From contig NZ_JACHJV010000001.1 of assembly GCF_014203855.1 (NCBI RefSeq), positions 6,014,001 through 6,078,000 on the forward strand: a DNA stretch of 64,000 nucleotides. Direction: 5' to 3'. Source of the DNA: Kitasatospora kifunensis (GTDB lineage Bacteria > Actinomycetota > Actinomycetes > Streptomycetales > Streptomycetaceae). Shown piece after piece: positions 36,498 to 43,678 of the stretch. The notes under the pieces are model-generated. The model made no database searches, was not told where the DNA came from, and saw nothing but the letters and a program-made list of their open reading frames with translations. The position numbers and the translations under genes were made by a program. The number at the start of each line of letters is the position of its first letter. Within the stretch, counting starts at the first letter, position 1.

Positions 36498-37526
36498 TCA
36501 GAACTCCGAACGAACGGCTTTCAGTTGCGGCCAGACGAGTGCGGCCGAACCCCAGCTCAGCCCACCGCCGAAAGCGGTGAGGACGGTGCGCGCACCGGGC
36601 TTGAGCTGATTCGTCGTCAGAGCGTCGGCCAGCGCCAGCGGAATGGAAGCGGCAGCCGTGTTGCCGACTCGGGCCAGCTCGCACACCGCGCTCTGCGGCG
36701 GCACGCCGAGTCGTTCGGCCACCGCCTCGATGATGCGGCTGTTCGCCTGGTGCGGCACCAGGGCGCCGATCGTCTCCGGGGCCCAGGCGCAGTCCTTCAT
36801 CACCCGTAGCGCCGAAGCGGTCATCCGCTCCACGGCCCGCAGGTACACCTTGCGGCCCGCCATGGTGAACCACCGCGGGCCTTCGGGCTGTTCACGCTCA
36901 CCGGGAACGTGGATGAGCCGATGGCCCGAGCCGTCGCTGCCGAGGTCGAAGGCGAGCAGCGCGCCCTGCTCCGCCGCCGTGCCGCGGCGCAGGACCACCG
37001 CTCCGGCACCGTCACCGAAGATCACGGCCGTGGACCGGTCCAGGGGGTCGACGATCCGCGAGTAGAGCTCGGCCGCGACGACCAGGACGCTGTCGACGAT
37101 GCCACTGGTGATCAGGCTCGCGGCCACCGTCGTGGCGTAGACGAAGCCGCTGCACACGGAGGAGATGTCGAACGCGGGGACCTGGCCCAGCCCGAGGCGC
37201 TCGGCGACCTCAGGGGCGGCGGCCGGACAGGGCCGGTCCGGTGTCGTGGTGGCCAGGACCAGGCCGCCGACCGTGTCGAGGCCCGCGGAACGCAGCGCGT
37301 TGGCGCCGGCCTCGCAGGCCAGGTCCCGCATGGACACCGAGGGGGCGGCCCGGCGCCGGGCGGCGATTCCGGTGCGAGTGCGGATCCACTCGTCATTGGT
37401 GTCCAACTGGGTCGGCAGCGAGGCGTTGTCGAACTCCGTGGTCGGCAGGCAGGTGCCGAGCCCGGCGAGCACCGCCGCCGGCTTCTCGTGACGTCCCCCA
37501 GGCGACGCTGTCTCTGCTGTGTGCAT
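36498..37526 (-). CDS. Beta-ketoacyl-ACP synthase III (FabH-like)
   Basis: 342 residues, counted from the ATG at 37526, which has AGGGGACC upstream; an ATG at 37544 would add six residues. The KASIII set is complete: Cys125 in SSVCSGFVYA, His259 in VPHQANSRI and Asn289 in RVGNTAAAS. These enzymes start a chain by joining an acyl-CoA to malonyl-ACP, or act as acyl transferases when extender binding is lost; the complete triad favours condensation. The short repeat AGAACTC occurs several times at 36478-36510 over the gene's 3' end. It leads the KASIII-ACP-KS operon and has a 29-bp operator-like site 241 bases upstream. Confidence 0.92.
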   Translation of the reverse strand: MHTAETASPGGRHEKPAAVLAGLGTCLPTTEFDNASLPTQLDTNDEWIRTRTGIAARRRAAPSVSMRDLACEAGANALRSAGLDTVGGLVLATTTPDRPCPAAAPEVAERLGLGQVPAFDISSVCSGFVYATTVAASLITSGIVDSVLVVAAELYSRIVDPLDRSTAVIFGDGAGAVVLRRGTAAEQGALLAFDLGSDGSGHRLIHVPGEREQPEGPRWFTMAGRKVYLRAVERMTASALRVMKDCAWAPETIGALVPHQANSRIIEAVAERLGVPPQSAVCELARVGNTAAASIPLALADALTTNQLKPGARTVLTAFGGGLSWGSAALVWPQLKAVRSEF

Positions 37527-37766
37527 CTGGCTGGTCCCCTGCATCCGGTCGAGCTTGAGTCCTGCCGGGCGGCCACCGTTCTGCGTGAACGCGCGACTGT
37601 GCGGCTGTGTGAATTGAGTTCCGGGTCAGCCGAGTTGACAATCGGTGGCGGCTGGAGCGGCTAATTGCGCATGCGAAGCCTCGCAGGATTCTCTGGGTGG
37701 CTTCACCGTGACATGGGGTTCACACAGCGTCAAGCAATGCCGGGCGAGCCTGCGGGCTGTTCAACT

Positions 37767-37795
37767 GTTCAACTGCCGCGCCGGCGCAGTTGAAC
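37767..37795. promoter_or_regulatory. StrR-type operator upstream of the KASIII operon
   Basis: GTTCAACTG, 11 bases, CAGTTGAAC: a perfect 9-bp inverted repeat with an 11-base spacer. This is the architecture of StrR-family operators, whose consensus I recall as GTTCGActG-N11-CagTCGAAc. An extra half-site GTTCAACTG overlaps it at 37759-37767. Two StrR-like regulators are coded at 41521 and 43679. The site is in the 405-base gap between the KASIII start and the hydrolase stop, and no gene is seen in that gap. It could also fold as a hairpin and end hydrolase transcription. Confidence 0.75.
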
Positions 37796-37931
37796 ACGTG
37801 CGGTGGTAACGGGACCGGGGGAATGGCCGAGATCCATTGCCGGGCACGCGATAATCAGCCGTCAGATGCCCGCGCGGCCGTCGGCCCGATGGCACTGCGC
37901 CTCGGTCCGACGGCCGGTTCCGCCCTGTCGG

Positions 37932-38732
37932 TCAGTACTTGTCCAGGAACTCCGTGATGGCGGCATTGACCGCCTCGGGCCGCTCCAGGTGGCCGAGGTG
38001 GCCGGCGGCGGAGATCTCGACGAAGTCGCAACCGGGGATGGCGTCGGCGACCTCCGAGACGAGGTGCGGCGGGCAGATCAGGTCGTCGGAGAAGGCGATC
38101 GCCCGGCAGGGCACGGTGATCGCGCGCAGCGCCTCGCGCCGGTCGCCGCCGTGCGAGACCCAGGCCTGGCCGTCGGCGCTGTTGCCGTTGCCGGTCAGTT
38201 CGAGAATCTCCAGCCAGGAGTCGACCGTGCTGTCGTTGTTCAGGCTGGCCGGCGAGAGCATCTCCAGCACCGTGCGGACGGCCTCGTACTTGGGTGGCAG
38301 CCGGATCCCGCTCTCCCGCATCAACTGCTCGGACTCCTGCATCGCCCGGCGCATCCTGTCGGTGCGGCCCCGGGTTGCCATCAGGACCACGGAGCGGACC
38401 AAGTGCGGTGCGACAAGGGCCAGTTCCTGGGCGATCATGGCACCCATGGAGTAGCCGACGATCCGGCAGGGCCCGAGGTCCAGCGCCTCGATCAGCCCCT
38501 TGGTGTCGGCTACCATGTCGGCCAGCGAGTACTTGCCGTCCGGCGCGTCCGAACCGCCGATGCCCCGGTTGTCGAAGATGATCGACTCGTACCCGGCCCG
38601 ATTGACGGCCGGCGTCTGATGCATCGTCCAGACGTGGCCCGCGGCCCCGGAACCCATGATGAACAGGACGGGTTCACCCCGGCCCGCGCGCTGGTAGGAG
38701 AGTCGGATTCCGTTGGTGCTCACGAAGGGCAT
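37932..38732 (-). CDS. Alpha/beta hydrolase
   Basis: 266 residues with the alpha/beta-hydrolase fold: nucleophile Ser95 in GYSMG, an oxyanion region IMGSGAAG, the acid Asp in FSDDLICPP (216/217) and His245 in AAGHLGH. FDNRGIGGSD is the usual strand 4 motif. It could be a type II thioesterase-like editing enzyme, an esterase or a C-C hydrolase; GYSMG is met in all of these. It reads in the same direction as KASIII, ACP and KS and lies upstream of them, but behind the operator region, so it may be transcribed separately. It is divergent from mbtH. Confidence 0.88.
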   Translation of the reverse strand: MPFVSTNGIRLSYQRAGRGEPVLFIMGSGAAGHVWTMHQTPAVNRAGYESIIFDNRGIGGSDAPDGKYSLADMVADTKGLIEALDLGPCRIVGYSMGAMIAQELALVAPHLVRSVVLMATRGRTDRMRRAMQESEQLMRESGIRLPPKYEAVRTVLEMLSPASLNNDSTVDSWLEILELTGNGNSADGQAWVSHGGDRREALRAITVPCRAIAFSDDLICPPHLVSEVADAIPGCDFVEISAAGHLGHLERPEAVNAAITEFLDKY

Positions 38733-38956
38733 GGCGCACCCCCGCTGGCGGTCGTCGTCTGCAAGAGGGGTCTCCAGGTCGTGATGGGGGAGACGGCCTG
38801 CGGCGCGGCTCCACTTCACTCCCACCATGGCATCGCGTCATACCGCTGATCAATGGCGATCGATGCCGGGCGATACGGGCTGACGGCCGGGGGCGGCTGG
38901 GAGCCGTTGACCCTGAACCGGGCCATGGTGAATCCTCAGGAGGCCGTCACGTTGAC

Positions 38957-39010
38957 AAGCGCAGGCAAGCGCAGGCAAGCGCAGGCAAGCGCAGGCAAGC
39001 GCAGGCAAGC
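38957..39010. repeat. 10-bp tandem repeat in the mbtH leader
   Basis: Five copies of AAGCGCAGGC plus a partial one, followed by two copies of GCCGACAAGA up to 39030. They end 13 bases before the GTG of the MbtH gene, just ahead of its ribosome binding site GAGAGGAG. The gap 38733-39042 has no gene; it should hold the promoters of the divergent hydrolase and mbtH. Confidence 0.85.
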
Positions 39011-39042
39011 GCCGACAAGAGCCGACAAGAGAGGAGCACGCG

Positions 39043-39255
39043 GTGACCAACCCGTTCGAGGATCCCGATGCCGAATACCTGGTCCTGGTCAACGAGGAGA
39101 ACCAGCACTCGCTGTGGCCGGTCTTCATCGACGTGCCCGAGGGCTGGACGTCGGTGTTCGGCAAGGCCGCGCGACAGGACTGCCTCGACTACATCGAGGC
39201 GAACTGGACCGACATGCGGCCCAAGAGCCTGATCGAGGCCATGGCGAAGAACTAG
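39043..39255 (+). CDS. MbtH-like protein
   Basis: 70 residues with the full MbtH signature: [29 protein letters not shown] and the C-terminal WTDMRPKSL. MbtH proteins bind NRPS adenylation domains and help their folding and activity. The GTG start has GAGGAG nine bases upstream. Its place 28 kb from the NRPS end suggests that both ends belong to one locus, or that it serves another synthetase. It is one gene between the divergent hydrolase and a strong terminator. Confidence 0.97.
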   Translation: MTNPFEDPDAEYLVLVNEENQHSLWPVFIDVPEGWTSVFGKAARQDCLDYIEANWTDMRPKSLIEAMAKN

Positions 39256-39267
39256 CCACGGACCGAG

Positions 39268-39309
39268 ACGACTTCGCGCCCCGACCCCACGGTCGGGGCG
39301 CGAAGTCGT
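39268..39309 (+). terminator. Terminator after mbtH
   Basis: Perfect 19-bp stem (39268-39286 with 39291-39309), 4-base loop CCAC, followed by TTTTC. It starts 12 bases after the mbtH stop and is the strongest terminator in the window. Confidence 0.92.
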
Positions 39310-39588
39310 TTTCGGGGTCCGGCGGAGTCATCCGGGGGGCCGCGTACATCTGGGGCATGACTGCCGCGCAGAGCTACATCTCCAGCCTGACGACCAGGCA
39401 GCCGCGCTGCTTCTAGCGTGAAGCCATGACGCTTGAGCGGGCGGGCACGAGCGCGCCACGGCTCCTACGGCTCCCCGCGACTCCCCACAGTGCCCTCGCC
39501 GGCGAACAGCCTCCAGACCATCCTTCCCAGGAGGCCGGCCGGTGGCCCCCGACGCCACCCCTGACCGTCGGTGCCACCGGTCGGCCCC

Positions 39589-40016
39589 ACCTCGCACGAG
39601 CCAGGTGACCTCGCCTATGATGCCGCCCTGCCGTTCCCGGTGGTGCGCGACTCCAGCCGGGTGCTGCTGTCCACGGCCAGGGTCGCCCGACGGGCCCTTC
39701 AGATCGCCGCGACCCACGGCTGCGACCGGGTCTGGTTCGGTGCGGCGGCGCCGCTGGCCCTGATGGCGCCGATGCTGCGCCGGATCGGCGGCAGCGTCAC
39801 GGTGCTGGACGGGCGGACCGGTCAGGTCGTGGACGGCGCCGACCCGGCTTCGACAGCCGCGGCACTGACCCGGATCCTGCTCGACCCGCAGTGCGCGGCG
39901 ATGGGTGCGGCGGGACGGCGGTGGGTGGAGGAGTCCTGGTCCTGGGAGGCCTCGGCGCGTCACCTCATCGACTTGCTGGCCCCTCGTCCTAAGCGTATTG
40001 GCCCGCAGGGTTGTTG
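39589..40016 (+). pseudogene. Deleted copy of the GT4 glycosyltransferase gene
   Basis: The frame reads SHEPGDLAYDAALPFPVVRD through CDRVWFGAAAPLALMAP, matching the glycosyltransferase at 46080 from its residue 39 on. After LRRIGGSVTV it jumps to DGRTGQVVDG and runs on to MGAAGRRWVEESWSWE. Relative to the intact gene the 5' end is missing, a small piece around residues 100-138 and most of the middle (about 200 residues, including the donor-binding core) are gone. The 3' end stays in frame to a stop. It cannot be an active enzyme. The 280 bases before it (39310-39588) show no gene. Confidence 0.87.
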
Positions 40017-40042
40017 ACCTGTCCGCTGCGCGTCGGGCACGT

Positions 40043-40081
40043 GCGCAGGCCGTTTTCGTGAGCCACGGAAACGGCCTGCGC
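40043..40081. terminator. Long near-perfect hairpin
   Basis: An 18-bp stem with one mismatch and a 3-base loop (GCGCAGGCCGTTTTCGTG paired with CACGGAAACGGCCTGCGC), 27 bases after the end of the glycosyltransferase remnant. It is probably an old terminator. The gap 40018-40769 has no gene; it also holds the operator-like site at 40524 and a 15-bp direct duplication near 40586-40615. Confidence 0.65.
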
Positions 40082-40523
40082 GCATCCACCCCGCCGTTCG
40101 GTGAAACCCGGGTACATCTCTGGGATGACACGGCGGCGAGCATCAGCCTGGGGGTTGATGCGCACGTACTGAATGCCCCGTAGCGTTGGTTGTGGCACTC
40201 CCCGACACACCACCGGTGGAAGTGCCGATCCCCCCGTTGTTTCCTGTGTGATTCCCGGGCCGAGCACCTGTCAGGTCTTCTCAAACGTGACGGAGTGCCA
40301 TCGCTATGACGTCCCGACAATTCTTCGGCGAACCCTCCCGATAGGGGGCGGCTGCTTCGTTCGAGCGGTCGGGGCGAGGGGCCCGGCGCGCTCTGCCCCG
40401 CTCCGGGGCCGACCGCCGAGCTGCGGTCGAACGCCTCCTCAGCTCGCCTCCCGCCCGGGGCGACCGGGTGATTGCCAAGGTGGCGGGGGTGGGGGCGAAG
40501 GGCCGTGGCGGTGATCCGGCGGC

Positions 40524-40552
40524 GTTCAACTGCGTCCTCGGAGCAGTTGAAC
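40524..40552. promoter_or_regulatory. Second StrR-type operator
   Basis: GTTCAACTG, 11 bases, CAGTTGAAC: the same half-sites and spacer length as the site at 37767, but with a different spacer. Here the repeat extends to 13 bp on each side (GGCGTTCAACTGC). It lies 218 bases before an IS630 fragment and about 970 bases before the first StrR-like regulator gene. If the IS fragment is a later insertion, the site may once have been close to that gene's promoter. Confidence 0.75.
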
Positions 40553-40769
40553 GCCCGGCGGGCGGCCACGGGCAACCGCGCCGACTCCCCGGAAGTCGAC
40601 TCCCCGGAAGTCGGGTTCCTTGCCCGAAAGCCTGTCGCGAAGCCTGTCCCGACCCGGGTCGAGGAATGCCGGAGAGCTGCTTGAGGAGGTCACCGGGTGA
40701 GGCAAATTTGAAGACTCGATGTCGTATGTGATCTGACAGGGTGGGGCTCGCGCCGCTATATCTCTCTCC

Positions 40770-41225
40770 GTGAGATATGCGCAGGGGGGTGGCCTGACCG
40801 ACGAGCGGCGGGCATTTCGGGAGCAGGTACGGAGATCGGCGGCTGAGGGATTCGCCAGGGGAGAGGACAACGCCGCCATTGCCCGGCGGCTTCGGGTCCA
40901 TGTGCGCTCGGTGCAGCGCTGGCGGCGCTCCTGGCTGCTGGGCGGGTCGCAGGCGTTGGCCTCCAAGGGCGTCGGTACGGCTCCGCTGCTGAGCGAGGAG
41001 GAGTTCGCCGAACTGGAGCAGGAACTGCACAAGGGAGCGACGGCACACGGTTGGCCCGACCCGCAGTGGACCCTTGACCGGATCCGCATTCTGATCGAAC
41101 GTCGGTTCGGTCCGGCCTACACGATCCAGGGGGTGGCCGCGTTGCTCAAGCGCCACGGCTGGAGTCGCCGACCGCTGCGAAGACGCCCCGGCGCAGGGCC
41201 GAGCGCGGGCTGGGCCAAGGGCTGA
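40770..41225 (+). pseudogene. IS630-family transposase, N-terminal fragment
   Basis: 151 residues from a GTG: MRYAQGGGLT, a helix-turn-helix (AAIARRLRVHVRSVQRWRRSW), GGSQALASKG and a winged-helix part with HGWPDPQWTLDRIRILIERRFG and YTIQGVAALLKRHGWS. This is the DNA-binding half of IS630-type transposases. After HGWS the frame degenerates and stops; another frame reads RRRAERG, which suggests a frameshift. The DDE catalytic half is missing. It is a dead remnant. The gap to the next gene (41226-41520) has an AT-rich spot AAAAATTTTT and nothing else that I can name. Confidence 0.85.
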
Positions 41226-41520
41226 GAGATCGTCAGGATCGGCCCTCATGGGCTCGCGACTTCGGCACTGGAAAAATTTTTGCTCGTAGCCGATCTGATG
41301 GCTCGACAGCTGCTGTTGCAGGAGTGACGATTGGCATCAGAGAAGACCTGGCTGAGGGCGTGATCGTGGGGGTGGCTCCTGGACCCGGGGTGGTGATCCG
41401 GGACGTCAGGGTGCCCCGATAACCGATGCCGTGGCATTGCCACGCATCGGTGCCTCTGCGTGCGCGGAGGCAAGCGCGCTCGTGCTCAGCTCGGAGCCGC
41501 ACTACAACGGGGTGAGTTCT

Positions 41521-42546
41521 TTGAGCCAAACAGTGGCTGCACCACGCGAGTCCACAACCGTGGAGATACGCTCCCTGCTTCCCGGGGAGTCGCCGCGAAG
41601 CGAGGGCAGGGACCAGGAGCACATCGCCCGACTTGCGGAACTGGAAGGTCCGCTTCCGCCGATCCTGGTCGACCGCCGCAGCATGCGGGTGATCGACGGC
41701 ATGCACCGCCTGCTCGCCGCAGTCACCAAGGGCCAGCAGACCATCGAGGTCGAGTTCTTCGAGGGCAGCAGCGAGGACGCCTTCCTGACGGCGGTCGAGG
41801 CCAACGTCCGGCACGGCCTGCCGCTGTCGCACGCCGACCGGCGGGCCGCGGCCGAGCGGATCGTGACCTCGCACCCGCACCTGTCGGACCGGGCGATCGC
41901 GCGGACCGCCGGGCTGGGCGCCAAGGCGGTGGCGGCGATCCGGCGCCGGGTGACCGAGGACGGGGCGCAGTTGCAGGCCCGGGTCGGCCGGGACGGCAAG
42001 GTCCGCCCGCTGAACAGTGTGGAGGGGCGGCTGCGGGCTGCCGAGCTGATCGCCGAGCGCCCGGACGCCTCGCTGCGGGAGGTGGCGCGACTGGCCGGGA
42101 TCTCCCCGGCGACCGTCAGCGACGTCCGTCGCCGGCTGGAGTCGGGCGAGCTGCCGACGGCGGCGCAGCAGGCCGAGCAGCAGGCTGAACAGCAGATCGA
42201 GCGCCAGGTCGACGGGCAGGTGGACCGGGAGGTCGTCGTGCCGGTCCACCGCGGCGGCCGGCGTTCGGCGCGCCGGATGCGACTGGTGCCCTCCGACCCC
42301 ACTGTCGTACTGGAGAAGCTGGTGCGCGACCCCTCGCTGCGGCACAAGGAAGAGGGGCGGCAGCTGCTGCGCCTGCTGCAGCAGAACGCGATCAGGACCA
42401 GGGAGTGGTCCGAGCTGACCGCCGCGGTGCCCGCGCACTGCGGGGCACTGGTGGTCGACCTGGCCCGGCAGTGCGCGGAGACCTGGATGGAGTTCGCGCA
42501 GGAGCTGGACGAGCGGGTGCGGACCGCCGACCGCGCGGTCGGCTGA
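41521..42546 (+). CDS. StrR-type pathway regulator with ParB-like domain (copy 1)
   Basis: 341 residues from a TTG; the paralogue at 43679 also starts TTG-AGY-CAR, which supports this choice. A ParB/sulfiredoxin-like domain opens the protein (LLPGESPRS, LPPILVDRRSMRVIDGMHRLLAA, VEFFEGSSEDAFL, VEANVRHGLPLSHADRRAAAERI). Two helix-turn-helix-like parts follow (LSDRAIARTAGLGAKAVAAIRRR and ASLREVARLAGISPATVSDVRRR). This is the layout of StrR, NovG and Tei15*-type activators of antibiotic clusters. A Gln/Glu linker (AEQQ repeats) separates a C-terminal part with the DPSLRHKEEGRQLLRLL region. Operator-like sites at 37767 and 40524 fit the family. A terminator follows at 42560. Confidence 0.9.
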   Translation: MSQTVAAPRESTTVEIRSLLPGESPRSEGRDQEHIARLAELEGPLPPILVDRRSMRVIDGMHRLLAAVTKGQQTIEVEFFEGSSEDAFLTAVEANVRHGLPLSHADRRAAAERIVTSHPHLSDRAIARTAGLGAKAVAAIRRRVTEDGAQLQARVGRDGKVRPLNSVEGRLRAAELIAERPDASLREVARLAGISPATVSDVRRRLESGELPTAAQQAEQQAEQQIERQVDGQVDREVVVPVHRGGRRSARRMRLVPSDPTVVLEKLVRDPSLRHKEEGRQLLRLLQQNAIRTREWSELTAAVPAHCGALVVDLARQCAETWMEFAQELDERVRTADRAVG

Positions 42547-42559
42547 CGGTACATGTCAG

Positions 42560-42590
42560 TGGGTCTGCGGGCAGCATGCCCGCAGACCCA
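42560..42590 (+). terminator. Terminator after regulator copy 1
   Basis: Perfect 14-bp stem (42560-42573 with 42577-42590) and 3-base loop, 13 bases after the regulator stop and 39 bases before the RNase HI start. Confidence 0.85.
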
Positions 42591-42629
42591 GCGCCGCGTC
42601 GGCCGTCCGCGTCCTGGCATGATCGGAGA

Positions 42630-43340
42630 ATGAGCGAACGAGTCATCGCAGCGTGTGACGGAGCGGCCAAGGGCAACCCGGGTCCGGCGGCCTGGGCCTA
42701 CGTGGTCGCGGACAGCGCCGGGGTTCCGCAGCGCTGGCAGGCCGGTCCGCTGGGGCACAGCACCAACAACGTCGGCGAACTGACGGCGTTGGAGCAGCTG
42801 TTGACCGCGACGGACCCCGCCGTACCGCTGGAGGTTCGCCTCGACAGCACCTACACGCGCGACGCGGCGACCAAGTGGCTCGTGGCGTGGAAGCGCAACG
42901 GTTGGAAGACCGCGGCCGGCAAGCCGGTGGCCAACCGCGAGCTGATCCAGCGCATCGACGCGCTCCTGGAGGGGCGGGACGTCACCTTCGTGTACGTTCC
43001 GGCTCACCAGGTGAACGGCGATCCGCTGAACGCGATCGCCGACAAGGCCGCCAGCGACGCTGCCCGGCTCCAGGAGGCCGCCGGCGGGACTGCCGCCGAC
43101 CTCCCGGTGGCGGACCCGGCTCCGAGCTCTTCGCCTCGCGGCGCGCGTCCCGCCGCCTCCTCCACCTCTACCTCCGCCTCCGCGCCGAAGGCGAAGCGGA
43201 GCTCCTCGGGCGGTTCGCGGACGCTGGCCGCGCGTTACGCCGGGACGTGCCCGTGCACCCGCCCGTACGCCAAGGGCGACACGATCACCAAGGTGGGCAA
43301 CAGCTGGGGGCACCCGCAGTGCGCGGTCGCGCAGGCGTGA
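42630..43340 (+). CDS. Ribonuclease HI with C-terminal Cys/His extension
   Basis: 236 residues. Residues 1-140 are RNase HI, which cuts RNA in RNA-DNA hybrids. The acidic set is present: Asp10 in ACDGAAKGNPGP, Glu50 in NVGELTAL, Asp72 in RLDSTY and a late Asp in NAIADKAA. A 45-residue Ser/Ala/Pro-rich linker leads to a C-terminal piece of about 35 residues with TCPCTRPYAKGD and GHPQC. The C-x-C and H-x-x-C pairs could bind zinc, and the piece might bind nucleic acid. This tail is not part of E. coli RNase HI. The gene is between the two StrR-like regulators, with GGAGA before the ATG. Confidence 0.92.
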   Translation: MSERVIAACDGAAKGNPGPAAWAYVVADSAGVPQRWQAGPLGHSTNNVGELTALEQLLTATDPAVPLEVRLDSTYTRDAATKWLVAWKRNGWKTAAGKPVANRELIQRIDALLEGRDVTFVYVPAHQVNGDPLNAIADKAASDAARLQEAAGGTAADLPVADPAPSSSPRGARPAASSTSTSASAPKAKRSSSGGSRTLAARYAGTCPCTRPYAKGDTITKVGNSWGHPQCAVAQA

Positions 43341-43678
43341 GCCCGGGCGCCGGCCTGTGCTGCGCCAACTCATAGGGATCGCGACTCAAAAGCTCGGTCG
43401 GTGGCAGAAACTGATCTATCGACATATCGCAGGTCAGGGGTAATGATTGGGGCGCGATCGACCTGCTGTGATCGCGTGACAGCTCCACGTCGTGGGCGAC
43501 GGCGTGGGAGGGTGCTCTCCGGTGGGCCGACGTGGCGCGGGGCTGTCCAAGAGGCGGGTCCGTGTGCACTGGGGATGCGGCATGCAGCGAGCTGCGGCGC
43601 CTCGGTCGCGCAAGCGCGGGGGCTTTGTAGATCTTGTGAAGATCGAGTTCTGAGTCGCTATCCGTACGGGGGAGAGCT
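43341..43678. other. Non-coding gap before regulator copy 2
   Basis: 338 bases with no credible gene. It should hold the promoter of the regulator at 43679, whose TTG start has GGGGGAGAG about five bases upstream. I see no copy of the GTTCAACTG operator here. Confidence 0.5.

Noticed and set aside
38957-39030. Possible CRISPR array
   Set aside because: Units are 10 bp and head to tail with no unique spacers, and there are no cas genes in the window.
40770-41225. IS630 fragment as the source of the MITE in the NRPS
   Set aside because: The family fits, but the MITE inverted repeats were not found beside the fragment, so the link is only a suggestion.
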